From the NCBI RefSeq assembly GCF_018446385.1, contig NC_055986.1, positions 83,041,659 through 83,105,658 of the forward strand: a stretch of DNA of 64,000 nucleotides, given 5' to 3'. The DNA is from Zingiber officinale (taxonomy: Eukaryota > Streptophyta > Magnoliopsida > Zingiberales > Zingiberaceae). Below the pieces are notes generated by a model that worked only from the letters and a program-made list of their open reading frames with translations, did no database searches and was not told the origin of the DNA. Shown here piece by piece: positions 21,060-31,066 of the stretch. The position numbers and the translations under genes were made by a program. Within the stretch, counting starts at the first letter, position 1. Each line of letters starts with the position of its first letter.

Positions 21060-21336
21060 GATATAATAAAACTGTTGTATATTATCATGTAAGCAACGCT
21101 AAAAGACTACAGTTTTTTAAAACCGTTATCTTTGACATATATTAGACAACAGTTTTTTAAAACCATTGTCTTTGACATATATTAGACAACAGTTTTTTAA
21201 AAACCGTTGTCATTTAAAAAAATTATGGTGAACAACAATAGTTTTCAATAAAACCGTTGTTAAATGGGAAAAAGACACAGTTTCTCGAAAAACTGTTGTC
21301 TATTAGGTGTGGTTAAATCTAAAATTTCTTGTAGTG
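21060..21336 (-). repeat. right terminal and subterminal repeats of the CACTA
   Basis: About six copies of ACAACAGTTTTTTAAAACC / CCGTTGTC precede the terminal TTTCTTGTAGTG. Three are in a clear tandem at 21107-21215. Confidence 0.85.
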
Positions 21337-21339
21337 TCA

Positions 21340-21450
21340 TCACATTTCCTTTTAAAGACGTCTACGACCGCATCAAGACAGATCCCCACTGGCGCTTTAT
21401 CCCGACAAAGGGAGGATCCAACTACATGACAAATTTACGGAAGATGTATG
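21340..21450 (+). pseudogene. exon-like fragment of an unidentified gene, cut by a TRIM
   Basis: An open frame from the CACTA edge reads VYDRIKTDPHWRFIPTKGG and SNYMTNLRKMY up to the TRIM insertion. Across the TRIM the same frame continues four codons and stops at about 22236. The composition is protein-like and unlike the flanking repeats, so it may be the last exon of a cellular gene whose upstream part was displaced by the CACTA. I do not recognise the family. Confidence 0.4.
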
Positions 21451-22219
21451 TGTAGGATCGAAAATAATTTAGATATTTCCATAATTGCATGATATTGTCC
21501 ACTTTGGGCCTAAACACTCATGGTTTTGCTCTTGGGCTCTACCTAAAAGGTATCATGCCAATGAAGATATCTTTTCTCTTGTAAATCTATGATATTTCTC
21601 ATGTGTTTTCAATGTGGGACTATGTTTGCAACCTTACAACCCCAATAATCCCCCCTCAAACAAAGGACCATAGGCTTCCCACGTTCGATCCTCGACCCAC
21701 CAGGTCTTCCTGCCCCTCGGTCCACTCGACCTACTAGGACTTCCTTGCCTAGCCGTAGCTAGAACTTCCTGCCTGGTGTCTGGTCCTCTTGTTCCGAACA
21801 TAGGAGCCCCCACTTTCTTTGTTCGAGGTCAACCCCACTTTCTTTGTTCGAGGTCAATATTGTACCCACATGTCTCAATCAGACCATAGCTCTTGTGCAC
21901 AGTCATCACTTAAACCTTCTGGCAGTCAGAGATTTGATACCAATTGTAGGATCGAAAAAAATTTAGATATCTCCACAATTGCATGATATTGTTCACTTTG
22001 GGCCTAAGCTCTCATGGTTTTACTTTTGGGCTTTACCCAAAAGGCTTCATGCCAATGAAGATATATTTTCTCTTATAAACTCATGCTCTCATGGTTTACT
22101 CTTGGACTCTACCCAAAAGACTTCATGTCAATGAAGATATTTTTTTTCTCTTATAAACCTATAATCTTTCTCATATGCTTTCAATATAAGATTATGTTTA
22201 TAATCTTACAATCCTAATA
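21451..22219 (-). mobile_element. TRIM (miniature LTR retrotransposon), 769 bp
   Basis: Direct repeats at 21451-21647 and 21945-22219 begin TGTAGGATCGAAAA and end CCCCAATA/TCCTAATA. They enclose 297 bases. TSD GTATG is perfect (21446-21450 and 22220-22224). On the minus strand a primer site TGGTATCA lies beside the right LTR (21937-21944) and a purine tract GAGGGGGGATT beside the left one (21648-21658). It is too small to code for anything. The right LTR is longer through an internal partial duplication. Confidence 0.92.
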
Positions 22220-22224
22220 GTATG

Positions 22225-22972
22225 GTGCACGAAGGTGAAGACAATAGCAGTTGAGATTTAAAATTTAGAGAAAATAATAACATGGTACCATAAAAAGCAA
22301 AAAAGATAAATTAATTATTATTATTAATTTTAGACTGATTGTAGGTATATGTAAATTAAAATTCTCAATTAACTTCATAAAATATGATTATCTAATCTGT
22401 GTAGATTCATAATTCTTATAAAATTATTGAATATGTTAAGTGACTCATTTGACAATTTTTTTTATTAACCAAATATCCAATTTTATGATAAGATGAACGA
22501 CCCGGTACCATACATCAGTCGAGTAAATCCGAAATCACAATGCTCATTTGGCCATCTTTGACTCTTGATTTCCTTTATAAAATTAGTATTGGTACTAAGC
22601 CCTACCAGACGCTGATGTGTAGATTGAATTGGTGTTCTCTGTCCCTAGTAACACAGCTGATCTGGGCTATTCCTACCTTTCTGAGAGAGTGAGTGTGACT
22701 TGGTGACAACATATAACATTCATCCTCGGAAGTTTTAAAATCTCTCCCACTCGATTATCATGTGGATTTGGTTATGTATTATAGTCATGAGATTAGATAA
22801 TTATCATCTCTTAAGGAATAAAATACAAATAATTGAAACTACTTGAGTCGAATTGAAATTTATATGTATATTCCAGGGGCCAAACTGGTTATATTACATG
22901 GCGACATTAATCTCAATGCCCTCGCCTACTGAGTGAGGATCCGGAGTGCCCAAACCCCCAATTCCGATAACG
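22225..22972. other. upstream region of the CASPL gene
   Basis: AT-rich up to about 22900, no ORF. It must hold the CASPL promoter and 5' leader, but I see no unambiguous TATA box. A small upstream ATG at 22917 gives a seven-codon ORF ending at TGA 22938-22940, which could damp translation of the main ORF. Confidence 0.45.
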
Positions 22973-25900
22973 ATGGGCTCACCTTCCCGGTCACCGCCCC
23001 CGGAGGCGGAGAGAGACGCCACCCCTTCGTCTCCGGTCTCGAAATCAGACCTCCCGGGGCCAACGTTGAAGGAGCTGGCGATCGATGACCATCCATATCA
23101 GGACAATAGCCTCGCCGTCGCGCTGAGCATCGTCGGTACTGGCGACGGAGAGGCACCCAGATCCCGAGGACCTGAGATCCGCTGCTCTGTCCCTCCCAGG
23201 GAGAACGGTATCGGCGTGTTTCCGGAAATCTTGCGGCGGCGAGCTTTGATGAGGGCGGCATTCGGGCTTAGGGTTTCCGCTGCGTTGCTGTGTCTGGTGT
23301 CGTTTTCCATCATGGTCGCCGACAATACCCCGGGGTGGGCCGGTGACTCCTTTGCCCGCTACAGCGAGTACCGGTAGGGGCCGATGTATTAGTTTCCCCC
23401 CTCTCTCTGCTTTTTCTTAACTACAGAGCTCTCAGTTATTCCACTGGCCCCTTTTTGCTTGATGACTAGGTACTTGGTTTCCGTCAATGCCATGGCTTTT
23501 CTCTACTCGGCGTTTCAAGCATACGGGAAGATCCACCATCTGATCTTCAAGAAAATCATCATCCACCCTCCATTAAGTTTCTACTTTGATCTTGCGATGG
23601 ATCAGGTGGGCTAAAACTTCCGCTCTTGCAATCGGTTGAATATGTTCTTTTTTTCTTCCGAGTAACACTGTGTCCGATTATAATTTGTAAGGCTCATTCC
23701 GACACATTAAATCTAATTATGGTCAAATCTTTCAATTTTTACATAGATGTGTATTCGCATTCAGTGAATTGGTTAGTACTCCGTCCCAATCCATCAAGAA
23801 GCAATACTTTGCATGCATATTTGCACTAGAATGATTTCTACATTTTTTTTGTGGATAAATTTTGGTTCATTGAGGGTGTAAACTTCAGAGAAATTATATT
23901 TCTTGGTTAATTTTGTTTCATTTATGAACTTTTCCAATGTTTTTAGGGTTCTACAACTGATTTTATCAAGCTTAGTTATCTTAAATTATTGGTGCAATTG
24001 TACCTTGAGTGGCCAAGCTCTACCAAGTGGTGTTTGGGTAATGGTTGGTGCAATCATACCTAAGTGGTAGAGGTTGATCAAGTAGTTTGATGTTTGGTCG
24101 AAAGGTTTAACTTGGGTTAATGTGGTTTGTCAAGTGGGTTAAGTTGAAAATGAAGATGACAAAGAGAGAAGTCTAGCTGGGATTGTGAAGTCTAAATATG
24201 TTAAGATTTTTTGGATATTTGACAGTTGATTAAGTACAAGTAGGTCAAGGGTGGTTGGAAAGTCCAAGTAGGTAAAGGGTGATCAATTACTTGGTGGATG
24301 GAAATCCAAGCAAGTCAGAGGTCATTGAAACTTATGAAAGATGGGTGTGCTTTCTCTCTCTTTCTAATTTCATGTGGCATCAGTTTGCAATTCAAGTACT
24401 TGAAACTTGTGAGAGATTGTTAGGTTGCTTGAACATATTTTATTTGGAATCATGAACAATAGAGTATATAAAAAATTATGACCAAGTCCTTGATTACATT
24501 GTAATCCAAGAAAAAACAATTCCAGCAATTAATTCTAAACTTTTTCTTAGTTGAAAGCAATGAGATGCTGCCAAAAATAAGTATTAGGAACTTAGGAAGT
24601 CAAAATATACAGAAATCACTAGAAATCTTTTAGCTTAATCAAGGCTTTAATATTGGTTTTTTAACAATGTCATCTGAGATTTTGGAATCTAGAGTATTGA
24701 AAGATGAAGTCAGGATTGAAATTTATTTACTTACTTGGAAAGCTTGTATTGAAGGTGGACAATCTCATCCCCCTCTTTTTTTTTCCATTTATAGATGTAT
24801 TTTTTTAGTTGCCATAAACGACGATCCAGCATGTAACACAGAAGAGCCACTTTTCGGAATTTAATAATCTTGAAGGGAACTAAAAGGAGAAGAGGGGAAG
24901 GATTGGGAGGAAAATTGAGTTCATTTACTTGAGAAATGACTAACTGTAACATGGAAAGGAGGGAAACATATGTATATTGGAAAGAAAAGAAACCTATGGA
25001 TAACATTGCTTTCCTCCTAAATTGAGTTTCCGATATAATAAATAAAATCCTTTCTATGGAGGATCACCATTTATTGCAAGCAATTAGTAAAAAGGTTATT
25101 CATTCAAAATAGGAAGTGATTTTATTTTCAAGTTTTATTATGTAAGGATTACTTTTGGTGAGATCTCTTTAGGAGAGTAGGTTTAAGAAAGTGTTGAAGT
25201 TGGTAATCATGCAATTTTTAGGATGTTAAGTAATTTTTGTACATTTAATTTAGAAGATAAATTAGATTTGGTAGGAATTTAATTAGATTGGTGGATTTCC
25301 TACTTTGCATTTGATTATTTTTCTATTTTTTTGTTTGAGATCTATAAAAAATAGGTGCAAGTTTTCAATGTTGATTGTCTTCAAGTCAATAAAATTCTTC
25401 TTTGTTCAAAATTCTCTCTATGATATCCATGGTGTTGCGTCAATTGATATTAAAGGCGAATTTGATTCAATCTTCATATGTTTTTTCCTCCCTTTGGAGA
25501 AACTCAGAAGCCCCATCTCTACAATAATCTCATACCTTGCCGTTATAGCCCACCCTTAGCTTCCACTGCACCATTAACACCCTATTACAGAATTCCACCT
25601 TGCTGTTTGTTGTTAACCATTGTTCTAGAAAGCAGTTCAAGAGCTTAGGCAGAATTGGAATGGGTCTGCTTTTCCTAGTGCTTAATACAATCCTTTTAAG
25701 ATGGATGTTCCCCAAAGAAGTTCCAGCGGAGCGCCTAGGCTTTCCAAGCCGGTTCATTGAAAGAAAAATGATTTATTAACCAAGTGGTTCATTTGAATAA
25801 AATATTAAATCCTAACTATCCAACCCTACCACTTCCTTTATGGTTCGTTTGACAAAACTTTGCCCGATACTAGATAATTCATATTTTGACATTGTAGCAT

Positions 25901-27353
25901 GGCACTAGTTATATACTTAATTGATTGTTATGACATATTATTATGTGTATTTTTCAATGTGTCACTATACATTTATGAATTTTAATGTTTACTTATAATT
26001 TGTTGACATTGTTATGAACTCTTGTGTTTTGTTGTTCTATTGCCTTTTCCTATCATTCTTTTTACCAAAATACTAGTGATTGATTATTAATATAGTTTGT
26101 TAGATGTATATGTTAAAAATGTTAAGATCGGTTTATTTTTTAATATTATTTTAATACTAATTGCCTAGACTCTTGTCTGGCTAATCATCCACCACTTCAA
26201 AGCCCCTTTTAAAACCCTAATAAATAGTCTCATTTTCATTAAAAAAAAAGGCAGCCCAGTACACGAAGCTTTTATCATGCAGGGTTCCATTGTACGTAAT
26301 CTTACCCTGCTTTTTGCAAGAGGTTGTTTTCAGGATTCAAACCCGTGACCTTTTGGTCACAAAGCGACAACTTTACTTTTGCGCCAAGGCTCCCCTTCCA
26401 AATAGTCTCACTTTCATACATAGGATAAAATTAGAGTCCATAATCTTGGACCATATAATCAAACTGTTTGACCATAGCTTTACTGTTTCATAAAATTTGA
26501 ATTTATTCCTTACTAATAAAATAAAAACTTGATGCTAATAGTAACAAAGTAAAGCTTAATGAATTCGACATTGATTTGCTGTCAAATAGATAACATAATA
26601 GTAATTGTTTACTTCTAATGAATCTTTACTATTTGTTAAGATATGCACACATTCTTGATGTGTTTAAACATCTTAACTCTATTATGGTTAATGTTCGTTT
26701 AATACATTGCACCTGATTCTGGACAACTTCACTTTATATGTCCTTGACAAAAAAAATGATATGTTCAATTAACAGGAGCAGATTTAACTGTGACACCTTC
26801 TCTTCAAATATCTCTTAGCAAACAGTATTAGATTATTTTCAATTGTTACGTTGTCATTGTGGTTTCTTGGTAATTTCATGGCAAATTCATGGGCATGCAT
26901 TGACCTAACCATTTCTGAGGATAAGCCTGGAAGATAGGTGGCTGCAAAGACAAAGAGCAATTCAGATGTTGTTCCAGTCTTGGGTCGATCTCCATTTTCT
27001 TCCCAAGGGATACAAATCAAGGCTGAACTGCTTTAATTTGAATCTATTCCTTAGATTCTCTGTACTATTAATACACTCTCATTGAACGTTTTAGGCACCA
27101 ATTTGCATGTGTTAATACAAATCAAATTAATGTTTTCTCGTTTCAGGTGCTTGCTTATCTTCTGTTATCAGCCTCTTCTATAGCAGCTTCTCGTAACGAT
27201 GTATGGGTCTCAAGATTTGGTAGTGATGAATTTATCCAGTTGGCCGATGGTTCAATCACTATAGCCTTCCTAGCTTTTGTTCCACTCTCATTGAGTGCCC
27301 TCATCTCAGCCCACAATCTCTTCAGATGGCGATCCGGCGGTGCTACATTGTAG
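22973..27353 (+). CDS. CASP-like membrane protein (CASPL4-type), three exons, 247 aa
   Basis: Exons 22973-23373, 23470-23605 and 27147-27353, with GT-AG introns of 96 and 3541 bases; phases agree and the frame stays open to TAG 27351-27353. The ATG at 22973 is the first in frame; an in-frame GTG at 22946 is unlikely. Residues 1 to about 95 are Pro/Ser-rich and cytoplasmic. Four membrane segments follow: FGLRVSAALLCLVSFSIMVA (with the conserved Arg), YLVSVNAMAFLYSAFQAY, the segment after the conserved YFDLAMDQ (VLAYLLLSASSIAAS), and ITIAFLAFVPLSLSALISA. GWAGDSFARYSEYRYLVSVN and DEFIQLADGS are typical of CASPL4. CASPs form membrane scaffolds at the Casparian strip; CASPL4 roles are less clear. 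Exon 1 is GC-rich, exon 3 is not. No disabling change is seen. Confidence 0.9.
23606..27146 (+). other. CASPL intron 2 (3.5 kb)
   Basis: Donor CAG|GTGGGC and acceptor TTTCAG|GTG. It holds an Au SINE (26241-26399) and, at about 24000-24330, a diverged stretch whose words (TCCAAGTAGGTCAAGGGTGG) are the reverse complement of the 8080-8566 repeat, probably an old LTR remnant. The rest is AT-rich with no coding signal. Short ORFs here are chance. Confidence 0.8.
26241..26399 (-). mobile_element. Au-type SINE in CASPL intron 2
   Basis: On the minus strand the element starts GGAAGGGGAGCCTTGGCG and has a tRNA-like box B (GGTCACGGGTTTGAATCC at about 26330-26347) and box A region. It ends in GTACTGGGCTGCC followed by a T-run, as Au SINEs do. 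The TSD is AAATAGTCTCATTTTCAT (26222-26239) against 26400-26417, with one mismatch in 18. It was copied by LINE machinery in trans. Confidence 0.92.
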
Positions 27354-27939
27354 ACGGAAACATTGGTGTCGAATTGTGTATAAAGCTAATGTACAGAGGA
27401 ATAATGCTTGCTAAAACCCCTCTGGAATATGGGCTTGTCGGACGAACTTGGAAACGAAGCTGTCTGCTGAGAAGTCATCTGTGCTTGCTTTCTTCTAGGT
27501 GGGAGTGAACGTGCTTCATGTATTTCCTTTTCCATAATACATAGGCTTTGTGGGAGCATATGATCATCTGTAGGTTAAAACCCTGGGAGGGGCTTGTTGC
27601 TCCATTGCACCTTGCAAATTTCAATTTTGTTCATGAATGCATTATACCATGTTTCTTCGGTTTTGAGGGGCAAAAAAATGGGTAACACTGCGGTCGCTGT
27701 CTTTTTTTCCAAGGGTTTCTGGTATGTAATTGAAGACATTAGGAGGTCCTCCTTGGGGCGGTTCGTTCGATCCTACCGTAATGGTAGTGCTTGAACCCAT
27801 CAACGTGTCATCTCTTTTTCTATGGTTGACATTTTTTCGGATGGTAATTGTTTTGGTTTTGGGATTTTCAAGCTATCAATTTTTACAGTAAAGAAGAGGG
27901 GTAAAAATTCACTCCGCTATCTTGAACCCCCGCCACTAC
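27354..27939 (+). other. 3' flank and UTR of CASPL
   Basis: No further domain. The region up to about 27870 plausibly contains the 3' UTR; I cannot place the polyadenylation site. It ends at the TSD of the hAT MITE. Confidence 0.5.
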
Positions 27940-27947
27940 CCCGTTTG

Positions 27948-28384
27948 TAGGGCTGTAGCACGAGCTCGGGCTCGGGCTCGGGCTCGAGCTCGAGAAAACT
28001 ACTTGAGCTAGATTGAGCTTGTGAGTTTGAGCTCGAGCTGAGCTCAGTCAAGCTCAAGCCTGATTTGAAAAAATAAATTAAAAGTCTGTTTAAGTGGGGA
28101 TTTAAACGGTAAACCTCAAATATATTATATGACATATTTTAGTTACAAACTTCTTTTTAATTTATTTTTTATTTTAAAAGTAATAATAATTTTAATTATT
28201 AAAATATTAAATTAACTTGGCTTGACCAGGCTCGATGAGTCCTTGAGTCCGTGTTAAATGAGCTTGAGCTTGGCTCGAATGTTAAACGAGTTGACTCGAG
28301 CTCGGCTCGAGCTCGGTCAAATTTGAGCTCGAGTAGAGCTTTGATCAAATTGCTCGTGAGCGACTTGTCTTATTTGCACCTCTA
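27948..28384. mobile_element. hAT-type MITE rich in GAGCTCG words (437 bp)
   Basis: Flanked by a perfect 8-bp TSD CCCGTTTG (27940-27947 and 28385-28392), the hAT signature. The ends TAGGGCTGTAGCA and complement of TGCACCTCTA form an imperfect inverted repeat. The arms are full of GCTCGAGCTCGG words in opposite orientation around an AT-rich centre, so the element can fold on itself. No transposase. Confidence 0.92.
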
Positions 28385-28392
28385 CCCGTTTG

Positions 28393-28740
28393 AGATTCAA
28401 ATCATTTTGAGATCTCAGACGATCATTTTTCACAATGAAGAAATTGGTTTTCATTTGAGAGAAAAAAATTCTCTCCGCTCTATTTCAAATTGTCACCGTA
28501 GTCTTGCTGTCATGGGTCTGAGATTCTTCATTTTTCACAGTAACAAAAATAGAGTTCTCATTTGAAAGAAAAACACCTCCATCGTTCTTCTTATCTTTAT
28601 TCAAACTTCCATCGCTGTAGTTCAGTCGCCGCCAACCATTTGAGATTCTTCATTAATTAATGGTTTCTTGATTGAAAATGGAAGATAACAATTTACTATC
28701 ACTTTTCAAGATTCTTCATTAATGATTCATTTGATTGAAA
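28393..28740 (+). other. 5' region of the FRS pseudogene with a duplicated start
   Basis: Leader-like sequence. A segment of about 63 bases containing TTGAAAATGGAAGATAACAA occurs twice, with ATGs at 28678 and 28741. The first copy runs into a stop quickly; the second continues into the FRS frame. Confidence 0.5.
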
Positions 28741-30016
28741 ATGGAAGATAACAATTCATTGTCACTTGAAGAGCTGGAGGGAGAGTACGGTCAAGAAATT
28801 GAAAATGATCAAATTTTAAAAGTATAATATGGAGTCCTAATTTATTGAGATACAAATTGAAAACTCCATTATTGATGTTTTGAAGAGTAAACTACTAGTG
28901 GATGTTATTGTGAACAATGTTGAAGATGCTTATTTATTATATTATCAAGACGTACATGCCAAGGGATTTAGTGTGAGAAAGGATGATCAATGTTGTTTTC
29001 CCCATACTAATGAACTTCAATCAAAGGAATTTAGTTGTTCATTTCAAGGTTTGAAAGATGAAAAAATTTCTAGTAAAAGGATTCTAGTGTATCAAAAGTC
29101 GGTCACTTGAACTAACGGTAAAGCCAAATTGAAGATTACAAGAGAGAAAGAGGGTGAATGACGGGTGAATACATTTTTTTATGGAGCATAGCCATGTAAC
29201 CATGAGATGTTTGCGCTCGATCAAACTCACTTGTTAATATCGACACACAATATATCACATGCAAAATGGTAAATGCTGGAATATCTATCTCTAGTGTTAT
29301 TTCTTTTAAGGAAAATGAAACATATGGACTAGAAAATTTGGATTTTATTAAAAAGGATGCATATGATAATTTGAGTCGGTCGAAAAAAAACATACCAAAC
29401 TTGAGAATGGAGATGTCACTACACTTATTAAATATTTTATAAATAAGGCGAATAAGGTGAATTACTTTTACTAGAATGTGAAATTGGATGATAACGATAG
29501 GGTGATGAACATTTTCTTTAAAGACTATAGATGTACGGTTGATTATGAACATTTTGGTGATGTCCTATCAGTTGATATAACATATAGAATAGATAAGTAT
29601 AATTTGATATGTGCACCAATTGTTGGTATAGATTATCAGAATGTGTTGTTTGGCTTGACCTTTATGTTAGATGAAATTGAAAGTTCTTTTGAGTAGTTGT
29701 ATAAAATATTTCTTGATTCTATGAATGAAAAGCAACTCCAAATTATCTTTCACACCAATGTCATGATGAATGCTATTGAAATAGTTTTCCCACATTCACA
29801 TCATCATCCTTTACGTTAATGACATATAAAACAAAATGCCCCCTCACTCACACTTTGGGAGTTTAAATGGTGATTCAACTTTTAAAAATTTGTGGCATAA
29901 ATGACATAAATGACATAAATGAATGACTTATTGTGAAGCTGAAGATGAATTTGAGGCCACATGGAAATATATGATTGATAAATATAATTTGAATAGTCAT
30001 AAATGATTGAATGGGA
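28741..30016 (+). pseudogene. FAR1/FRS-type gene, N-terminal and MULE transposase part, decayed
   Basis: FAR1-related sequence (FRS) proteins are transcription factors domesticated from MULE transposases. After the start at 28741 the FAR1 DNA-binding region is legible (YYQDVHAKGFSVRKDDQCC, about 28937-28999). The MULE transposase core follows in pieces in several frames: ENGDVTT, DNDRVMN, FKDYRCTVDYEHFGDVLSVD, GIDYQNVLFGLTFM (about 29400-29700), then ECT/HTN and SLNGDSTFKNLWH remnants to 29995. Many stops and frameshifts mean no protein can be made. It is broken at 30016 by the hAT transposon and resumes at 35089. Confidence 0.8.
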
Positions 30017-31066
30017 TAGAGTCGGTCCTTATTGTTCAAAGGCCCCAGGCGAAATTATAAAACATGCCCCAATTTATTCTACAGAACACTACTTTTCATT
30101 AATTAAAAAAATCACATATGAAAAAAAAAATCATAAAATGAAGGGGGTCAAATCTGATCTCATATTACAATTTCTAATCAAAATAAATAATAGTTTATCA
30201 ATTTCTGATCAAAATAACTGAACTCCCAATTGCAAAGAAAACCTTTAGAAATCCATCTAATAAAATTTTACTCAATGAATCAGCCACATATATAACCCTT
30301 CAAAAAATATGCATTGCTTCACCTTCTTCAGAAACCATTATATTAGACTCCAACAGCAATAGTATCTCACAATCAAAACATATCAAATACTAACACATAT
30401 CAAAACAAAACCAACCAAATACATAAACCCCCTACACTATCAGAACATCACATTTCCAGCAAAACCAATACAAAAAACCAACCTTACAAATTTCCAGCAA
30501 TCAATACAAAAAACCACTATAAAGAAAGCACATCGCACCAATATTCCTGTACAACATATCATAAACCATCAACATCACAGCTTCAATCCAACCCCTTTTA
30601 AGCACATTTTATAAATAAGCTTCTCCTCCCTGTAAGATTCTCACTGCAACATCCATACTCCAACCAGCCAACCACCAAAAGAAGAGCTACCTAATCTGAC
30701 ATGAATAAAACATCTTTGTATCAAAGCATATTAAGAATACTCCATAAAAAGGATGCTACTTAAAACAAAATTTCCACCATAGAAAATGCTCAACCATTTC
30801 CCTCCGAAAGCCACAGTAAACAAAAAAGTATCAATTTATCAAACTATCAATTGATCTAATCACCAAAAGAAAAAAAGTATGAGTATCACCAATTAGCATA
30901 AGTACTAGAGTTGTTATGACTTATGAACACTTTAAGAGCATAAATACAATGTCACGTGTACTCATAAGTAACAAAATGTTTACCTACAAGTGCGAATGAG
31001 AGTGAATGCAGAAGATATAGTTAAATTATTGGTTGTAATACACCTGCAAAAAAACACAAAGGTAAC
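30017..31066. other. hAT element, region downstream of the transposase
   Basis: AT-rich 3' part of the hAT (minus orientation), with no coding domain. It contains GGCCCCAGGCGAAAT near the TIR, typical of the ends of this hAT group. Confidence 0.5.

Larger units (their letters stand above)
8570..21336 (-). mobile_element. CACTA (En/Spm-type) transposon, no transposase, gene-bearing
   Basis: The ends are perfect inverted repeats, CACTACAAGAAA at 8570 and its complement ending at 21336, flanked by a 3-bp TSD TCA (8567-8569 and 21337-21339). Both ends carry subterminal repeats built on ACAACGGTTTTAAA / CCGTTGTC. Element B (9929-18112) sits inside; without it the CACTA is about 4.6 kb. No transposase domain is visible. 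Instead a GC-rich leader and short exon-like pieces with good splice sites lie on the minus strand. It is non-autonomous, mobilised in trans if at all. Confidence 0.93.

Noticed and set aside
22946..22972. GTG start extending the CASPL N-terminus
   Set aside because: Nuclear plant genes rarely start at GTG, and an ATG follows nine codons later in a good context.
26320..26399. tRNA gene
   Set aside because: Box A and B are present, but no cloverleaf can be completed; it is the tRNA-derived head of an Au SINE.
27917..28565. Glu/Leu/Ser-rich ORFs
   Set aside because: Artefacts of the GAGCTCG repeats in the hAT MITE.
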